Positions 25,242 through 34,675 of a stretch of 64,000 nt of DNA are shown piece after piece. How positions within the stretch are numbered: the first letter of the stretch is position 1; each line of letters opens with the position of its first letter. Source of the DNA: Flavobacterium sp. YJ01 (GTDB lineage Bacteria > Bacteroidota > Bacteroidia > Flavobacteriales > Flavobacteriaceae); NCBI RefSeq assembly GCF_029320955.1, contig NZ_CP119757.1, positions 372,001 to 436,000 of the forward strand. The letters are read 5' to 3'. A model generated the notes under the pieces. That model saw only the letters and a list, made by a program, of their open reading frames with translations. It did not search any database and was not told where the DNA came from. The translations under genes were made by a program, and so were the position numbers.

Positions 25242-25411
25242 ATTCATTCCGTAGGAATGTCTCGTCGGTAGAAATAAATTTGAATTACATTTAGGCGTTT
25301 AGGAGGAACGCTTGATTAATATATAATTTTGTGTAAAAAACAGGTATCCCGACAGGACACATGCAAATCGATATTATTTTTTTCTACCGACCATATATTC
25401 CTACGGAATAT
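25242..25411. repeat. Long inverted repeat element (repeat D)
   Basis: Outer arms ATTCCGTAGGAATGTCTCGT-CGGTAGAAA (left) and TTTCTACCG-ACCATATATTCCTACGGAAT (right) pair imperfectly over about 28 bases, enclosing some 110 bases that hold further small palindromes (ATCCCGACAGGA). No gene is visible. Confidence 0.7.
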
Positions 25412-25435
25412 TAAATTGTAATTCCAATCTCGCTG

Positions 25436-25532
25436 TGCGAAGTCTCAGACTTCGTACCCACTCCAATTAGACACAAAGGAAAATAAATTCGAAACGGAAT
25501 ATAGCTGCGGGTACGAAGTCTCAGACTTCGCA
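25436..25532. repeat. Inverted repeat pair (repeat E)
   Basis: TGCGAAGTCTCAGACTTCG-TACCC at 25436-25459 and its complement GGGTACGAAGTCTCAGACTTCG-CA at 25509-25532, differing only at one central base. Each arm is itself a near-palindrome (CGAAGTCT-C-AGACTTCG). With repeat D this fills the 441-bp gap between pgl and the next gene. Confidence 0.8.
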
Positions 25533-25586
25533 AAGCTACAAAAAACGCACAGCTACAAAAAACACAAATGAAATGGAGATTAACCT

Positions 25587-26651
25587 TTAATAACCAATAC
25601 AAAAAACCGTTTCGTTTTTATTTACTGGCGGCGTTCCAATTTTATACAAAATAACTCCATTTGCCGATGATTTAATTTCAGTTAAAATTTTTCCAAATTC
25701 ATTTGAAATAAATCCGATTTTGTCATCCTTTTTAACGTAATCTCCGCTTTTCAAATTGCTGTGGAAAATTCCATTAAAATCTGACTTAATGTATTCCTGA
25801 TTATTTAAATAAACTGCCGAAGGATTTTTTGCTGGAGTTGTTCCTTTACTGTACATTTCCATATAATTCAGCATATTATAAACTGCTTTCTTTATTAAAT
25901 GAACCGATTCTGTCTGTACATTTCCCAACTTTCCTGACTCAATGCTTAAAGCTGTTTTTCCGTTTTGAGAAGCTTGTTTAAAAGCATATTTGGCAGGTTC
26001 AGATTTTGTAATCGTATATGGATAAGAAACAATATGATTGATCCCTGAAATTTCAGAAAGTTTATGACTCAAAAGTGTCTTCTTTTCTTCTGATGTATTA
26101 TTGTAATAACAAATAAACGGTAATAAATCTTCGTTTGCATCTCCTGCATGAATATCCAGAAAAACATCCGAATTCGGAATTATTTCCTTAGTTATATAAT
26201 TAGCAATCTGCTCAGTAATAGTTCCAGATGCTGAACCCGGAAAAGCATTATTTAGATTTTTCTGGTCAAGCGGATTTACAAATGGCGTTCTTTTATAAAA
26301 CGAAGCAACATTTGCAATTGGAACCACAACCAAAGTTCCTTTTAGCTTTTTAGGATCAATTTCTTTAATTAATTCCTGAACAGCTGTTATTGGCGGATAT
26401 TCAAAACCATGAATTCCAGCAATTATGGTAAAAATAGGTCCTTTTTCTTTTCCCAAAATAATAGTTACGGGCATGTAATTATAAGGAGAATCTGTTTTAA
26501 ATTCAACTAAAGTATCAATTCGTTTTCCGATATTTTCTTTTACTATTTTTTCTAGATTTTGACTAAAACCAATAAAAGGGAGTAACAGCAATAATTTTAT
26601 GCTTAAGAGCTTTAAGTAATTCACGTGGTATTCTTTAATATAAGAAAACAA
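25587..26651 (-). CDS. Secreted succinylglutamate desuccinylase/aspartoacylase-family zinc enzyme
   Basis: 354 residues with a hydrophobic N-terminus ending LLPFIGFSQ, so it is probably exported to the periplasm or lipid-anchored by another means. The catalytic core is of the carboxypeptidase M14/AstE-AspA fold: IAGIHGFEYPP (zinc-binding His and Glu), FLDIHAGDANEDL (second zinc-binding His), and SIESGKLG (possible catalytic Glu). The C-terminal 90 residues form a barrel-like domain (GDYVKKDDKIGFISNEFG) as in other AstE-like proteins. The reaction is hydrolysis of an N-acyl amino acid or related amide; the substrate is unknown. No amino acid catabolic genes lie nearby. Confidence 0.82.
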   Translation of the reverse strand: MFSYIKEYHVNYLKLLSIKLLLLLPFIGFSQNLEKIVKENIGKRIDTLVEFKTDSPYNYMPVTIILGKEKGPIFTIIAGIHGFEYPPITAVQELIKEIDPKKLKGTLVVVPIANVASFYKRTPFVNPLDQKNLNNAFPGSASGTITEQIANYITKEIIPNSDVFLDIHAGDANEDLLPFICYYNNTSEEKKTLLSHKLSEISGINHIVSYPYTITKSEPAKYAFKQASQNGKTALSIESGKLGNVQTESVHLIKKAVYNMLNYMEMYSKGTTPAKNPSAVYLNNQEYIKSDFNGIFHSNLKSGDYVKKDDKIGFISNEFGKILTEIKSSANGVILYKIGTPPVNKNETVFCIGY

Positions 26652-26771
26652 AAGCCGTTCTCTTTATTCATTTTTAAACCTCAAATATAAAAAACTTAAA
26701 TAGTTTAGACTAAAATCACGAGTTACGAAATTATTCTTAATACTCAATTCTTAATACTAAATACTAAAATC

Positions 26772-27131
26772 TTAATTCTCCATCAACTCAATATCCATAG
26801 TTTTAATCAATCCATTTTCAAAAGTATAAACATGTTTTACAAATCCATCAAACATTAAATTTCCTTGAAGATCTTTTACGTTTTGATGCACTTTTACTTC
26901 CAAGCTTCCGTTTTCTCTTTCATCAAAACCAACAGGCTCTACTTTCGGATTAATTTCTGTCCATTGTCTCGTCCAATATTGACGGATTTCGTCGTGACCG
27001 CTTATATAACCGCCTTCCCAAGCTTTTGACCATTGTACATCTTCCTGCATAGTTGATAAACAGTTGTCGATATTTCTTTCGTTAAAAGCATTATACGCTT
27101 TTGCAATTACTTGTTCCAATTGATTTGACAT
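26772..27131 (-). CDS. NTF2-like (SnoaL-type) protein
   Basis: 119 residues forming a single NTF2-like cone-shaped domain: an N-terminal helix pair (VIAKAYNAFNERNIDNCLS), VQWSKAWEGGYISGHDEIRQYW, and C-terminal strands KHVYTFENGLIKTMDIELM. Such proteins are small ligand-binding or isomerase-like folds without one fixed function. It stands alone, without a signal peptide, and nothing nearby points to its role. Confidence 0.82.
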   Translation of the reverse strand: MSNQLEQVIAKAYNAFNERNIDNCLSTMQEDVQWSKAWEGGYISGHDEIRQYWTRQWTEINPKVEPVGFDERENGSLEVKVHQNVKDLQGNLMFDGFVKHVYTFENGLIKTMDIELMEN

Positions 27132-27296
27132 AGTTTGTTTGTTTAATTAGTTTCATAAAAGTAAGATAGAAATTATAACTTTTTAATATAAAACCGAATA
27201 AAAATTAAAACCTTAAAAATCAACTTCGATTATTATTAAATCTTAAAATCTCACTGTATTTACAAAAATTTTAAGAATCCTTGCTTTTCAATTTGC

Positions 27297-27304
27297 TATA
27301 TTTG
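27297..27304 (+). promoter_or_regulatory. Candidate -7 element before the efflux region
   Basis: TATATTTG, 61 bases before the ATG at 27366. The -33 partner is unclear. It may drive the small protein and the RND efflux genes behind it. Confidence 0.4.
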
Positions 27305-27365
27305 GCGCACTATAAACAATTTTAAACCTATTTCTAAGGAACAAAATTAATTTGCTGTGCTGTAA

Positions 27366-27725
27366 ATGAAACCTATAAAGTTCATATATATCGTTTTACT
27401 TTCGCTGCTTTCTTTTTTTAGAGGAACAGAGACGTATCAGCCAATTCTTCATGCCAGCAGCTGTATTACTCTTGACAGCGTTGCAACAGACGATGTACTT
27501 AGTTTCTCTTCAGATTTTTCTACTTCAAAAACCATTGATCTTCATTGTGTTGCAAAAAAGAAAATAAAAGGAAGAGCTACTACTTTAGAACAAAGTACGA
27601 TAAAAGCTCCTTATTTCAGTAATTTAATCAACTTCAAGCTTTACAAAAAGAGCTTAATATATGGTATAGCCAAAATATACCAGGTTCAAAGGCATACTTA
27701 TCTGCATTTGTACCAACTTTTCTAG
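27366..27725 (+). CDS. Hypothetical small exported or membrane protein
   Basis: 119 residues that I do not recognise. A hydrophobic N-terminus (FIYIVLLSLLSFF) could be a signal peptide or anchor; the rest is polar, with two cysteines (SSCITL, LHCVAKKK) and an aromatic C-terminus ending LHLYQLF. It lies 229 bases ahead of the RND adaptor gene on the same strand, and has a -7-like site upstream, which supports it being real. A link to the efflux operon is inference only. The gap after it contains the hairpin TTCAGAA-GCT-TTCTGAA and no other gene. Confidence 0.5.
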   Translation: MKPIKFIYIVLLSLLSFFRGTETYQPILHASSCITLDSVATDDVLSFSSDFSTSKTIDLHCVAKKKIKGRATTLEQSTIKAPYFSNLINFKLYKKSLIYGIAKIYQVQRHTYLHLYQLF

Positions 27726-27954
27726 ACCTCAAAATTTTGTTGTTTTTATATTTAAGTTCAGAAGCTTTCTGAAATGACTTCTCATTTGCGCTCACCTCGT
27801 ATTTTGAGAGAATCATTTATATAAAAATATTCCCAAAAACGGAACTTCTAAACTTGAAGCATCCGAACACCATTTTATATCTAAAATCCAAATTCACTTC
27901 CTTTTATTTTTTAACGGGAAGAAGATCTATTTATTCAAAAAAATTAAAAACCTA

Positions 27955-29043
27955 ATGATGAGCATTTATAAAAATAAATTCCTTTTATGCACTTTGGCTT
28001 TATTTGTTTTAGTCTCGTGCGGAGATAAATCTAAAAAGAATTCAGACAACATAAAAACAGTTCCTGTTTATAAGGTTACCTTAAAAGACACTATAGTTTC
28101 GAGCAAATTTGTTGCCGATGTACACGCAAAAAACAATGTAGAAATACACGTTCGTATTCCGGGTTTACTGGATAAAGTTTATGTAAGTGAAGGACAAAAA
28201 GTTAAAAAAGGACAAATCCTTTTTAAAATCAGTGATGTTGAACTTCAGATTCAACTCTTAAAAGCCGAAGCCGTTTACAAAAGTGCCAAAGCCGATTTAA
28301 GAATTGCAACTGTAGAACTAGAACAGGCGCAAACCCTTTTCAATAAAAAAGTAATTGCAGACAAAGAATTAGAATTATCTAAAGCAAAACATGAAGCCGC
28401 TTCCGCGAAAGTTGCACACGCCGTTGCAGAAAAAAAAGCAATCAACCAACAAATTAGTTTTACCACAATTCGCGCACCATTTGATGGAACAGTTGACAGA
28501 ATTCCTTTTAAAGAAGGAAGTTTAATTGAAAACGGTTCATTGTTAACTACTGTTTCTCAATTAGATGACGTTTACGCGTATTTCTCAATTCCTGAGAATA
28601 CGTATTTCCAAATGATGGAAGACAAGACCTTGAATACGCAAGGCGATATCAAATTAATATTACCAAACGGACTAGTTTATGACCAAAAAGGAGAATTAAG
28701 AACCGCTGACGGAGAAATCGACAGAGAAACAGGTTCTATTCAATACAAAGCAAAATTTCATAATCCGCAAGGTTTTATCAAACACGGAACTTCTGGAAAA
28801 TTGATTATTTCCGAGCCTAAAACCAATGCGATTTTAATTCCGCAAAAAGCGGTTTTTTCTATCCAAGACAAACAATATGTTTTTCTTGTACAAAAAGATG
28901 GAGTAGTTAAAATGACAAATGTTACTATTGAAACCACTCTTGATGATGTTTATATTCTAAATGAAGGTCTAAAAAGTGAAGACTTAATTGTAGAAGAAGG
29001 CACGCAATCGTTGAGAGATGGAGATAAAATCAACATCAAATAA
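27955..29043 (+). CDS. RND efflux periplasmic adaptor (membrane fusion lipoprotein)
   Basis: 362 residues. Links the inner-membrane pump and the outer-membrane channel. A lipoprotein signal ends LFVLVSC, lipidation at Cys22. The order of domains is typical: first lipoyl half (EIHVRIPGLLDKVYVSEGQKVKKGQILFKI), a coiled-coil hairpin (about 95-160), the second lipoyl half with TTIRAPFDGTVDRIPFKEGSLI, then beta-barrel and membrane-proximal domains. There are two ATG codons in a row; either can start it. The pump gene follows after 56 bases. Confidence 0.94.
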   Translation: MMSIYKNKFLLCTLALFVLVSCGDKSKKNSDNIKTVPVYKVTLKDTIVSSKFVADVHAKNNVEIHVRIPGLLDKVYVSEGQKVKKGQILFKISDVELQIQLLKAEAVYKSAKADLRIATVELEQAQTLFNKKVIADKELELSKAKHEAASAKVAHAVAEKKAINQQISFTTIRAPFDGTVDRIPFKEGSLIENGSLLTTVSQLDDVYAYFSIPENTYFQMMEDKTLNTQGDIKLILPNGLVYDQKGELRTADGEIDRETGSIQYKAKFHNPQGFIKHGTSGKLIISEPKTNAILIPQKAVFSIQDKQYVFLVQKDGVVKMTNVTIETTLDDVYILNEGLKSEDLIVEEGTQSLRDGDKINIK

Positions 29044-29099
29044 ATGTAGTTTATCGACCTGTAAAACAGTTATTTAATTATTGATCTAAAAAAAATAAA

Positions 29100-32000
29100 A
29101 TGATAGAGTTATTTATCAGAAGGAAAATATTGTCGTTAATTATCTCGGTAATGATAGTCCTTTTGGGATTGCTGGCGTTGTTTCAGCTTCCCATAACCCA
29201 ATTCCCCGATATTGTACCACCGTCTGTAACCGTTACAGCAAAATATACAGGAGCCAACGCAGAGGTTTCTGCCAATGCCGTCGCACTTCCGCTCGAAAGA
29301 GCTATAAATGGAGTTCCAGGAATGACCTATATGTCGACCGTAACTTCTAATGATGGTTTAACTTTAATTCAGGTTTTCTTCGAAGTAGGAACCGATCCCG
29401 ATCTGGCTGCTGTAAACGTACAAAACCGTGTAACCACAATTTTGGATGAACTTCCAGAAGAAGTTATTCGTGCCGGAGTTACGACCGAAAAAGAGGTAAA
29501 TAGTATGTTGATGTACTTAAACATTACAAGTACCGACAAAACTCAAGATGAGCAGTTTATCTTCAATTTTACGGATATTAATATTCTTCAAGAATTAAAA
29601 CGTATTGATGGTGTCGGTCGTGCCGAAATTATGGGACAGAAAGAATATTCAATGCGTGTTTGGTTAGATCCGCAGAAAATGCTTTCCTATAATATTTCGG
29701 CAAATGAAGTCATTAATTCGCTTCAAAAACAGAACATTTCGGCAGCGCCAGGAAAAGTTGGTGAAGGTTCAGGACAAATGAACAATCAATTACAATACGT
29801 AATTAAATACGGCGGAAAATTTTTCGAACCTAAACAATATGAAGAAGTTCCTTTAAGAGCCAATGCTGACGGAACTATCTTAAGATTGAAAGATATTTCT
29901 AAAATCGAATTTGGAGCCATGAGTTACGGAATGGTTTCTAAAACCGATGGAAAACCTTCTGCTTCGATCATGCTAAAACAACGTCCAGGTTCAAATGCTT
30001 CTGAAGTAATTGCCAGCGTAAAAGAAAAAATGACAGAATTGAAAGGCACTTCTTTTCCTCCTGGAATGGAATTCAATATTGCATACGACGTTTCGCGTTT
30101 TCTTGACGCCTCTATTCATGAAGTTTTAAGAACTTTAGTTGAAGCCTTTATTTTAGTGGCGTTCGTTGTTTTCCTTTTCCTTCAGGATTGGAGATCGACA
30201 TTAATTCCGGTTTTAGCAGTTCCTGTCGCGCTTATTGGTTCGTTTACTTTTATGTCGATGATGGGATTCTCGATCAACTTATTGACGCTTTTCGCTTTGG
30301 TACTTTCGATCGGAATTGTAGTCGATAACGCAATTGTCGTCGTCGAAGCTGTTCACGTAAAAATCTCCGAAGAACATATGTCGCCAATGGAAGCTACGAT
30401 TAGTGCGATGAAAGAAATTACTGGAGCCGTTATTGCTATTACGATTGTTATGGCTGCGGTGTTTATTCCGGTTGCTTTTTTGAGTGGTCCTGTTGGGGTT
30501 TTCTATAGGCAGTTTTCATTAACAATGGCAATTAGTATTGTGATTTCAGGTATTAATGCGCTTACCCTAACTCCTGCTCTTTGTGCTATTATGCTGAAAC
30601 CGCACGATCCTAATAAAGAGAAAAAATCACTTCTAGATCGTTTCTTTCATAGATTCAACAATTGGTTCGATAATATCACTTCAAAATACATCAAAGTATT
30701 GGTGAAGTTCGCTGATCGAAATACCGTTACAGTTGGTTTATTGGTTCTGTTTTGTGTTTTAACTTGGGGAACAACCAAATTCTTAGCATCTGGATTTATT
30801 CCGACAGAAGATCAAGGAATGGTTTATGTAAGCGTTACAACACCACAAGGCGCAACGGTAGAACGTACCGAAAAAGCTTTAGATGAAGTAACAAGAATCG
30901 CAAAAGGAATTAAAGGCGTTGATAACGTTACCACTCTTGCAGGATACAGTATTGTTACTGAAATTGCTGGAGCTTCGTACGGAATGGGAATGATCAACTT
31001 AAAAGATTGGAGCGAACGTGATATTTCGGTAACCGAATTTATGGCAGAACTTACCGAAAAAACAAAAGGAATTTCTGATGCTCAAATTGAGATTTTTGCT
31101 CCGCCAACAGTTCCAGGTTTTGGTAACACGAGTGGTTTTGAGCTTCGTTTACTGGATAAATCTGGAGGAAGCATTACCAATACCGATAAAGTAACCAAAG
31201 AATTTATCAAAGAATTAAATGCTTCACCAGAAATTCAGAATTCATTTTCGAGTTTTGATGCCACTTTCCCGCAGTATTTAATTCACATCGATTATGATCT
31301 TGCAGCAAAAAAAGGAATTTCGGTAGACAATGCTATGTCAACTTTGCAGACTATGTTAGGTTCTTTTTATGCAACCAATTTTATTCGTTTTTCTCAAATG
31401 TATAAAGTTATGGTTCAGGCAAGTCCGCAATTTCGTCAAAATCCAGAAAGCATTTTAGATATGTATTTAAAGAATGATAAAGGCGAAATGATTCCTTTTT
31501 CAACATTTATCAAATTAGAAAGAGTTTACGGCCCAGAGGTTTTAACGCGTTATAATATGTACATGTCGGCTATGATTAACGGTGAAGCAGCCGAAGGTTA
31601 CAGTTCTGGAGATGCAATCGCAGCCGTTGAAAAAATTGCTGCAGAAAAACTTCCAAGCCGTTTTGAATTAGAATGGTCTGGAATGACACGTGAAGAGATT
31701 TTATCAGGAAACCAAACCATATACATTTTTGCGCTTTGTATACTTTTCGTATACTTACTATTGGCAGCGCAATACGAAAGTTTATTGCTTCCTTTCCCAG
31801 TTTTATTAAGCCTTCCTGTTGGAGTTTTTGGTTCTTACATTGCACTTGTAATGGTTGGACTGGACAATAATATTTATGCTCAAGTAGCACTCGTCATGCT
31901 GATTGGTCTGCTCGCCAAAAATGCCATTTTGATTGTAGAGTTTGCTATGGCGCAAAACAAACTCGGACGTGATATTGTCGAAGCCGCGATTGAAGGAGCC

Positions 32001-32216
32001 AGACTTCGTTTCCGTCCAATTTTGATGACTTCGTTTGCTTTTATTTCAGGATTGATTCCACTGTGTATTGCTTCTGGTGCGGGTGCAATTGGTAACCGCT
32101 CAATCGGAACAGCAGCTGCGGGAGGAATGTTAATCGGAACCGTGTTTGGTCTTTTGATTATTCCGGGACTTTATATACTGTTTGCAAAATTGGAAAAACG
32201 AGTGAGTAAATCTTAA
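29100..32216 (+). CDS. RND multidrug efflux pump, HAE-1 (AcrB) family
   Basis: Proton-driven inner-membrane exporter of 1038 residues, the normal length for AcrB-type pumps. Twelve membrane helices in two blocks; the first, at about 10-30, is followed by LPITQFPDIVPPSVTVTAKYTGANAE, the family N-terminal signature. Helix 4 carries GIVVDNAIVVVEAV with the two Asp/Asn proton-relay positions, and helix 10-11 has LLAKNAILIVEFA with the relay Lys. This identifies the hydrophobic/amphiphilic-drug subfamily, not the heavy-metal one. The adaptor lies before it and the outer-membrane channel after it, separated from the latter by repeat A. Confidence 0.96.
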   Translation: MIELFIRRKILSLIISVMIVLLGLLALFQLPITQFPDIVPPSVTVTAKYTGANAEVSANAVALPLERAINGVPGMTYMSTVTSNDGLTLIQVFFEVGTDPDLAAVNVQNRVTTILDELPEEVIRAGVTTEKEVNSMLMYLNITSTDKTQDEQFIFNFTDINILQELKRIDGVGRAEIMGQKEYSMRVWLDPQKMLSYNISANEVINSLQKQNISAAPGKVGEGSGQMNNQLQYVIKYGGKFFEPKQYEEVPLRANADGTILRLKDISKIEFGAMSYGMVSKTDGKPSASIMLKQRPGSNASEVIASVKEKMTELKGTSFPPGMEFNIAYDVSRFLDASIHEVLRTLVEAFILVAFVVFLFLQDWRSTLIPVLAVPVALIGSFTFMSMMGFSINLLTLFALVLSIGIVVDNAIVVVEAVHVKISEEHMSPMEATISAMKEITGAVIAITIVMAAVFIPVAFLSGPVGVFYRQFSLTMAISIVISGINALTLTPALCAIMLKPHDPNKEKKSLLDRFFHRFNNWFDNITSKYIKVLVKFADRNTVTVGLLVLFCVLTWGTTKFLASGFIPTEDQGMVYVSVTTPQGATVERTEKALDEVTRIAKGIKGVDNVTTLAGYSIVTEIAGASYGMGMINLKDWSERDISVTEFMAELTEKTKGISDAQIEIFAPPTVPGFGNTSGFELRLLDKSGGSITNTDKVTKEFIKELNASPEIQNSFSSFDATFPQYLIHIDYDLAAKKGISVDNAMSTLQTMLGSFYATNFIRFSQMYKVMVQASPQFRQNPESILDMYLKNDKGEMIPFSTFIKLERVYGPEVLTRYNMYMSAMINGEAAEGYSSGDAIAAVEKIAAEKLPSRFELEWSGMTREEILSGNQTIYIFALCILFVYLLLAAQYESLLLPFPVLLSLPVGVFGSYIALVMVGLDNNIYAQVALVMLIGLLAKNAILIVEFAMAQNKLGRDIVEAAIEGARLRFRPILMTSFAFISGLIPLCIASGAGAIGNRSIGTAAAGGMLIGTVFGLLIIPGLYILFAKLEKRVSKS

Positions 32217-32224
32217 TTTTTTTT

Positions 32225-32365
32225 AAACACATAGAATCATAGGATTTTGAAGGCGTTGAAAGGCGTTTCACTAGCATTAACACACATAGCTATGTGTTAG
32301 AAACTAGTTTCTTTCAATTCTCTTTTTTTGAGAAAGAATCCCGATAGCTATCGGGACTATGTGTT
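32225..32365. repeat. Intergenic repeat A, copy 4 (inverted orientation)
   Basis: AAACACATAG at the left, then AAAGGCGTTTCACTAG, the palindrome AGAAACTAGTTTCT (32299-32312), CCCGATAGCTATCGGG, and CTATGTGTT at the right. The order of the internal blocks is reversed relative to copy 1. It lies inside the efflux operon, between the pump and channel genes. Confidence 0.85.
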
Positions 32366-32405
32366 AAAAAACTAAACGATAGATTGAACAAAATAAACTA
32401 AAACA

Positions 32406-33896
32406 ATGAAAGAGATATTAAATCAATATAAAAATGCAAATATGCCTTTTCTAAGGACAACCAAAAGTGCCGTAGTAATAATCGCAATTTCACTTTTGAC
32501 AGCTTGTTCTGCACCAAAAGTCAGTACAAAACTAGACGCCGCGAAACTTCCAGAAAATTTTGATGCAAAAAGAAAAGAAGCTGTAAACAATGATTTTATT
32601 CCATTAAAAACAGAAACTTTTTTTAAAGATCCAAAATTAGAGGAATTACTAAAAAAAGCGATTGCTAAAAATCCTGATTATTTAATCATGCAGGAAAGAA
32701 TCCTGATTGCCAATTCGCATTTAAAAGTCGCAAAATTAGCGCTTCTTCCCTCTTTAGATTTGGTTGCAGATGCTTCTGGAACGCATTACGGAAAGTATAC
32801 GATGGATGGCGTTGGTAATTACGATACCAATTTTTCGCAGAATATTAGCGAAAAACAAAGAATTAACGAAGATCTTACTCCTAACCTATTTTTGGGCGGA
32901 AAAGTTTCTTGGGAAGCAGACATCTGGGGAAAACTAAGCAATCGTAAAAAAGCGGCGCAACAGCGATTTTTTGCTTCACAACAAGGAATGCGTTTATTGC
33001 AAACACGTCTTTTGGGCGATGTTGCCGATTTGTATTTCAAACTTATCGCTTTAGACAAACAAGCTACAATTTATGATGACAACTTAAAAACGCAAGAAAG
33101 AGCACTTGATATTGTTTCGGCACAAAGATCTGTCGGAAAAGCAACGGAATTAGCTGTGCAGCAATTTAATGCGCAAAACAATAATATACATGCCGAAGCT
33201 TCAGAATTGAAATTAAGCATCGATCAAACTGAAAAAGCTTTGCTAACACTTTTAGGTGAATACGGAGGAAAAATAGACAGAAGCAGCGATTTCTTAGCTG
33301 GTCATTTAGAGGTTTTAAACCAAAAAATAAGTGTGGATTCTATCATTCATAAAAGACCTGACGTTTCTGAAGCTTATTTTGAATTATTGGCAAGCAACGC
33401 AGATGCAAAATCGGCTCGAGCGGCCTTTTTTCCGACTGTAAATCTGGGAGGTTATGCAGGTTTCAATTCGTTTTCATTCAACACTTTTTTTGATGCTGGT
33501 TCTTTTGCTTGGCAGATTTTAGGCGGGTTAACAGCTCCTGTTTTCAACAAAGGTCAGATCAAACAGGAATTTTATGTTTCGAACAGAAGACAAGAAATTT
33601 CCTTTCTTCAATATCAAAATAGTGTAACAACGGCTTTTAACGAATTGAGCGCATTATTGCACAGAAATGAAGCTTATGAAGATGTTTTAAAATATAAACT
33701 GAAAGAAATTGATCATCTTGAAATTGCTGTAAATGTTTCTAATGATTTGTATTTAAGCGGTTATGCTAATTATTTGGAAATCATTAATGCGCAAAAAAAC
33801 AAACTGCAAGCAGAACTTGATTTTGTAGATATTCAGCTACGCAATGCTAATTCACAAGTATTGCTATACAAAGCTTTAGGCGGAGGAATTAATTAG
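32406..33896 (+). CDS. Outer-membrane efflux channel (TolC/OprM-type lipoprotein)
   Basis: 496 residues; third component of the RND system. The signal ends AISLLTACS, with lipidation at Cys34. The OEP halves follow: FFKDPKLEELLKKAIAKNPDYLIMQERI with long helical hairpins, GKVSWEADIWGKLSNRKKAAQ, and the second half starting near HKRPDVSEAYFELLASNADAK. I kept the first ATG at 32406; an internal ATG at 32442 would give a shorter, also valid signal peptide. An intrinsic terminator follows 57 bases later. Confidence 0.93.
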   Translation: MKEILNQYKNANMPFLRTTKSAVVIIAISLLTACSAPKVSTKLDAAKLPENFDAKRKEAVNNDFIPLKTETFFKDPKLEELLKKAIAKNPDYLIMQERILIANSHLKVAKLALLPSLDLVADASGTHYGKYTMDGVGNYDTNFSQNISEKQRINEDLTPNLFLGGKVSWEADIWGKLSNRKKAAQQRFFASQQGMRLLQTRLLGDVADLYFKLIALDKQATIYDDNLKTQERALDIVSAQRSVGKATELAVQQFNAQNNNIHAEASELKLSIDQTEKALLTLLGEYGGKIDRSSDFLAGHLEVLNQKISVDSIIHKRPDVSEAYFELLASNADAKSARAAFFPTVNLGGYAGFNSFSFNTFFDAGSFAWQILGGLTAPVFNKGQIKQEFYVSNRRQEISFLQYQNSVTTAFNELSALLHRNEAYEDVLKYKLKEIDHLEIAVNVSNDLYLSGYANYLEIINAQKNKLQAELDFVDIQLRNANSQVLLYKALGGGIN

Positions 33897-33953
33897 TTTT
33901 TATATATTGGTCAAAATTGCCTCTGTTTTATAGCTCATCTCAGAGGTGATTTT

Positions 33954-33987
33954 AAATCCCATTTCAGCAGAAATGGGATTTTTTTTT
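33954..33987 (+). terminator. Intrinsic terminator of the RND efflux operon
   Basis: Perfect 11-base stem AAATCCCATTT / AAATGGGATTT with loop CAGCAG, followed by T residues. A smaller hairpin, CCTCTG/CAGAGG, precedes it. Confidence 0.9.
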
Positions 33988-34041
33988 GAATGAAATTTTC
34001 TGTTCGTCTTAACAAAAACTATCTTTATTGAAAAATTAGAA

Positions 34042-34602
34042 ATGGATATTTCGAATATTCTAGACCAAATACATTTACTTCCTGAGCAATCCAAATTGGA
34101 TTTGCAAAATAATGTTTCGGAAATTGCTTTCCCGAAAGGGCATATTTTATTAAAAGCCAATAAAATAGAATCGAATATTTATTTTATAAAGAAAGGATTG
34201 GTAAGGGCTTTTGTAGAAAGAGACAATGAAGTGACTTTTTGGTTTGGAAAAGAAGGCGAAACCATTATTTCGATGAAAAGTTACGTAGAAGACCAACCTG
34301 GTTATGAAAATATAGAACTTCTTGAAGATTGTGAATTATACGAACTAAAAACAGATAATCTTAGAAACCTATTTAAAGAAGATGTCCATATTGCCAATTG
34401 GGGAAGGAAATTTGCCGAAAAAGAATTGATTAAAACTGAAGAACGTTTGATTTCCAGACAATTCAAAAATGCTTCAGAACGTTATTTGGAATTGATGAAA
34501 GATCATCCGGAAATCATAAAAAGAGTTCAATTAGGTCATATTGCATCTTATTTAGGAATTACACAAGTGAGTTTAAGCAGAATTCGGGCAGAATTAAAAT
34601 AA
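34042..34602 (+). CDS. Crp/Fnr-family regulator 1
   Basis: 186 residues. An N-terminal cyclic-nucleotide-binding-like beta roll (about 10-115, FPKGHILLKANKIESNIYFIKKGLVRAF) without the Arg-Ser pair needed for cAMP binding, and a C-terminal winged helix ending HIASYLGITQVSLSRIRAEL. This short, cAMP-independent type is abundant in Bacteroidota. It lies 73 bases before a small multidrug exporter gene on the same strand, so it probably controls that gene or is co-transcribed with it. Confidence 0.92.
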   Translation: MDISNILDQIHLLPEQSKLDLQNNVSEIAFPKGHILLKANKIESNIYFIKKGLVRAFVERDNEVTFWFGKEGETIISMKSYVEDQPGYENIELLEDCELYELKTDNLRNLFKEDVHIANWGRKFAEKELIKTEERLISRQFKNASERYLELMKDHPEIIKRVQLGHIASYLGITQVSLSRIRAELK

Positions 34603-34675
34603 ATAGATTTTTTATCATTTGTTAAATTTTTTCCGAATTCGATAAAAGAACTTTGCACCACAAAATTTTAACTAT

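Noticed and set aside
34603..34675. Guanidine riboswitch in front of the Gdx-like exporter
   Set aside because: The upstream gap is only 73 bases, AT-rich, and shows none of the conserved ACGR or CCGGACGAGG-type elements of guanidine riboswitch classes that I could recognise.
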